Below, piece by piece: positions 63,959 to 64,000 of a stretch of 64,000 bases of DNA. Position 1 is the stretch's first letter, and every line of letters starts with the position of its first letter. Below the pieces are notes generated by a model. The model was given only the letters and a program-made list of their open reading frames with translations. It was not told the origin of the DNA and did not search any database. The stretch comes from Winogradskyella eximia (GTDB lineage Bacteria > Bacteroidota > Bacteroidia > Flavobacteriales > Flavobacteriaceae), in the NCBI RefSeq assembly GCF_003386165.1, contig NZ_QRDV01000002.1, positions 124,001 to 188,000 of the forward strand. The letters run 5' to 3'. A program made the position numbers and the translations under genes.

Positions 63959-64000
63959 TTAATCTTCTGGCGGAAACCCGTGAATTTCCTCAAATTTTTC
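63959..64000 (-). CDS. C-terminal end of an unidentified protein (partial)
   Basis: Reading in from the right edge on the minus strand gives EKFEEIHGFPPED and then TAA at 63961-63959. It is too short to assign. The 91 bases between it and the J-domain gene could hold that gene's promoter. Confidence 0.4.
   Translation of the reverse strand, partial: EKFEEIHGFPPED

Noticed and set aside
1..64000. CRISPR arrays, tRNA and rRNA genes
   Set aside because: No regularly spaced short repeats and no recognisable tRNA or rRNA segments were found by eye on either strand; a covariance search would be needed to exclude degenerate tRNAs.

Overview
The window looks like a chromosomal segment of a marine Flavobacteriaceae bacterium (Bacteroidota). 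The evidence is low GC content, TAnnTTTG-type -7 promoter boxes, a SusC/SusD pair, a C-terminal type IX secretion (T9SS) sorting domain, and families typical of flavobacteria (DUF6377, DUF6090, DUF4251, DUF4386). No rRNA, tRNA, CRISPR array, integrase or transposase gene was recognised.

Layout. 0-2.1 kb: end of a possible NUDIX-type regulator, an SPFH/band-7 protein and an NAD-kinase-like protein. 2.4-6.2 kb: a tight three-gene operon (DUF3696-type AAA ATPase, Toprim-like protein, DUF262 protein) that looks like an undescribed anti-phage module. It sits beside a second copy of the 3' end of the NAD-kinase-like gene. 6.3-8.3 kb: a small two-TM pore-like protein, a DUF6642-like protein and a DUF302 pseudogene with an internal stop. 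8.6-22.2 kb: a polysaccharide utilisation locus (PUL): DUF6377 membrane regulator, SusC, SusD, SusE/F-like, two GH30 hydrolases, a T9SS-secreted protein with two glycan-binding-like domains, and an MFS sugar porter. The likely target is a beta-1,6-glucan or a beta-1,6-branched glucan such as laminarin. 22.7-31 kb: a carboxypeptidase-regulatory-domain/S9 peptidase fusion, an AraC regulator, and MBL-fold, MoaF-like, methyltransferase and tandem OsmC-like genes. 31-42.7 kb: serine hydrolases, alpha/beta hydrolases and an ECF sigma factor with a probable membrane partner. Three genes here share one promoter-like motif, and two share a duplicated leader. 42.8-54.3 kb: a repeat-rich accessory island with two cassettes: HigBA plus a ParA-like/TPR ATPase, and an extended four-gene Hachiman-like locus (nuclease-like protein, HamA, HamB, unknown protein). 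54.4-64 kb: housekeeping genes, including a ribosome hibernation factor, an ArsC-like protein, YihY, peroxiredoxin, cold-shock protein, LpxD, a DEAD-box helicase, a large SDR and a J-domain/KTSC protein.

A ~250-bp noncoding repeat (R element) occurs at least six times, whole or partial. Other long repeats border the defence cassettes, and truncated gene copies lie directly against R elements at ~22.3 and ~31.1 kb. Together these point to repeat-mediated rearrangement and modular insertion. All family names come from reading the protein sequences by eye; no database search was run.
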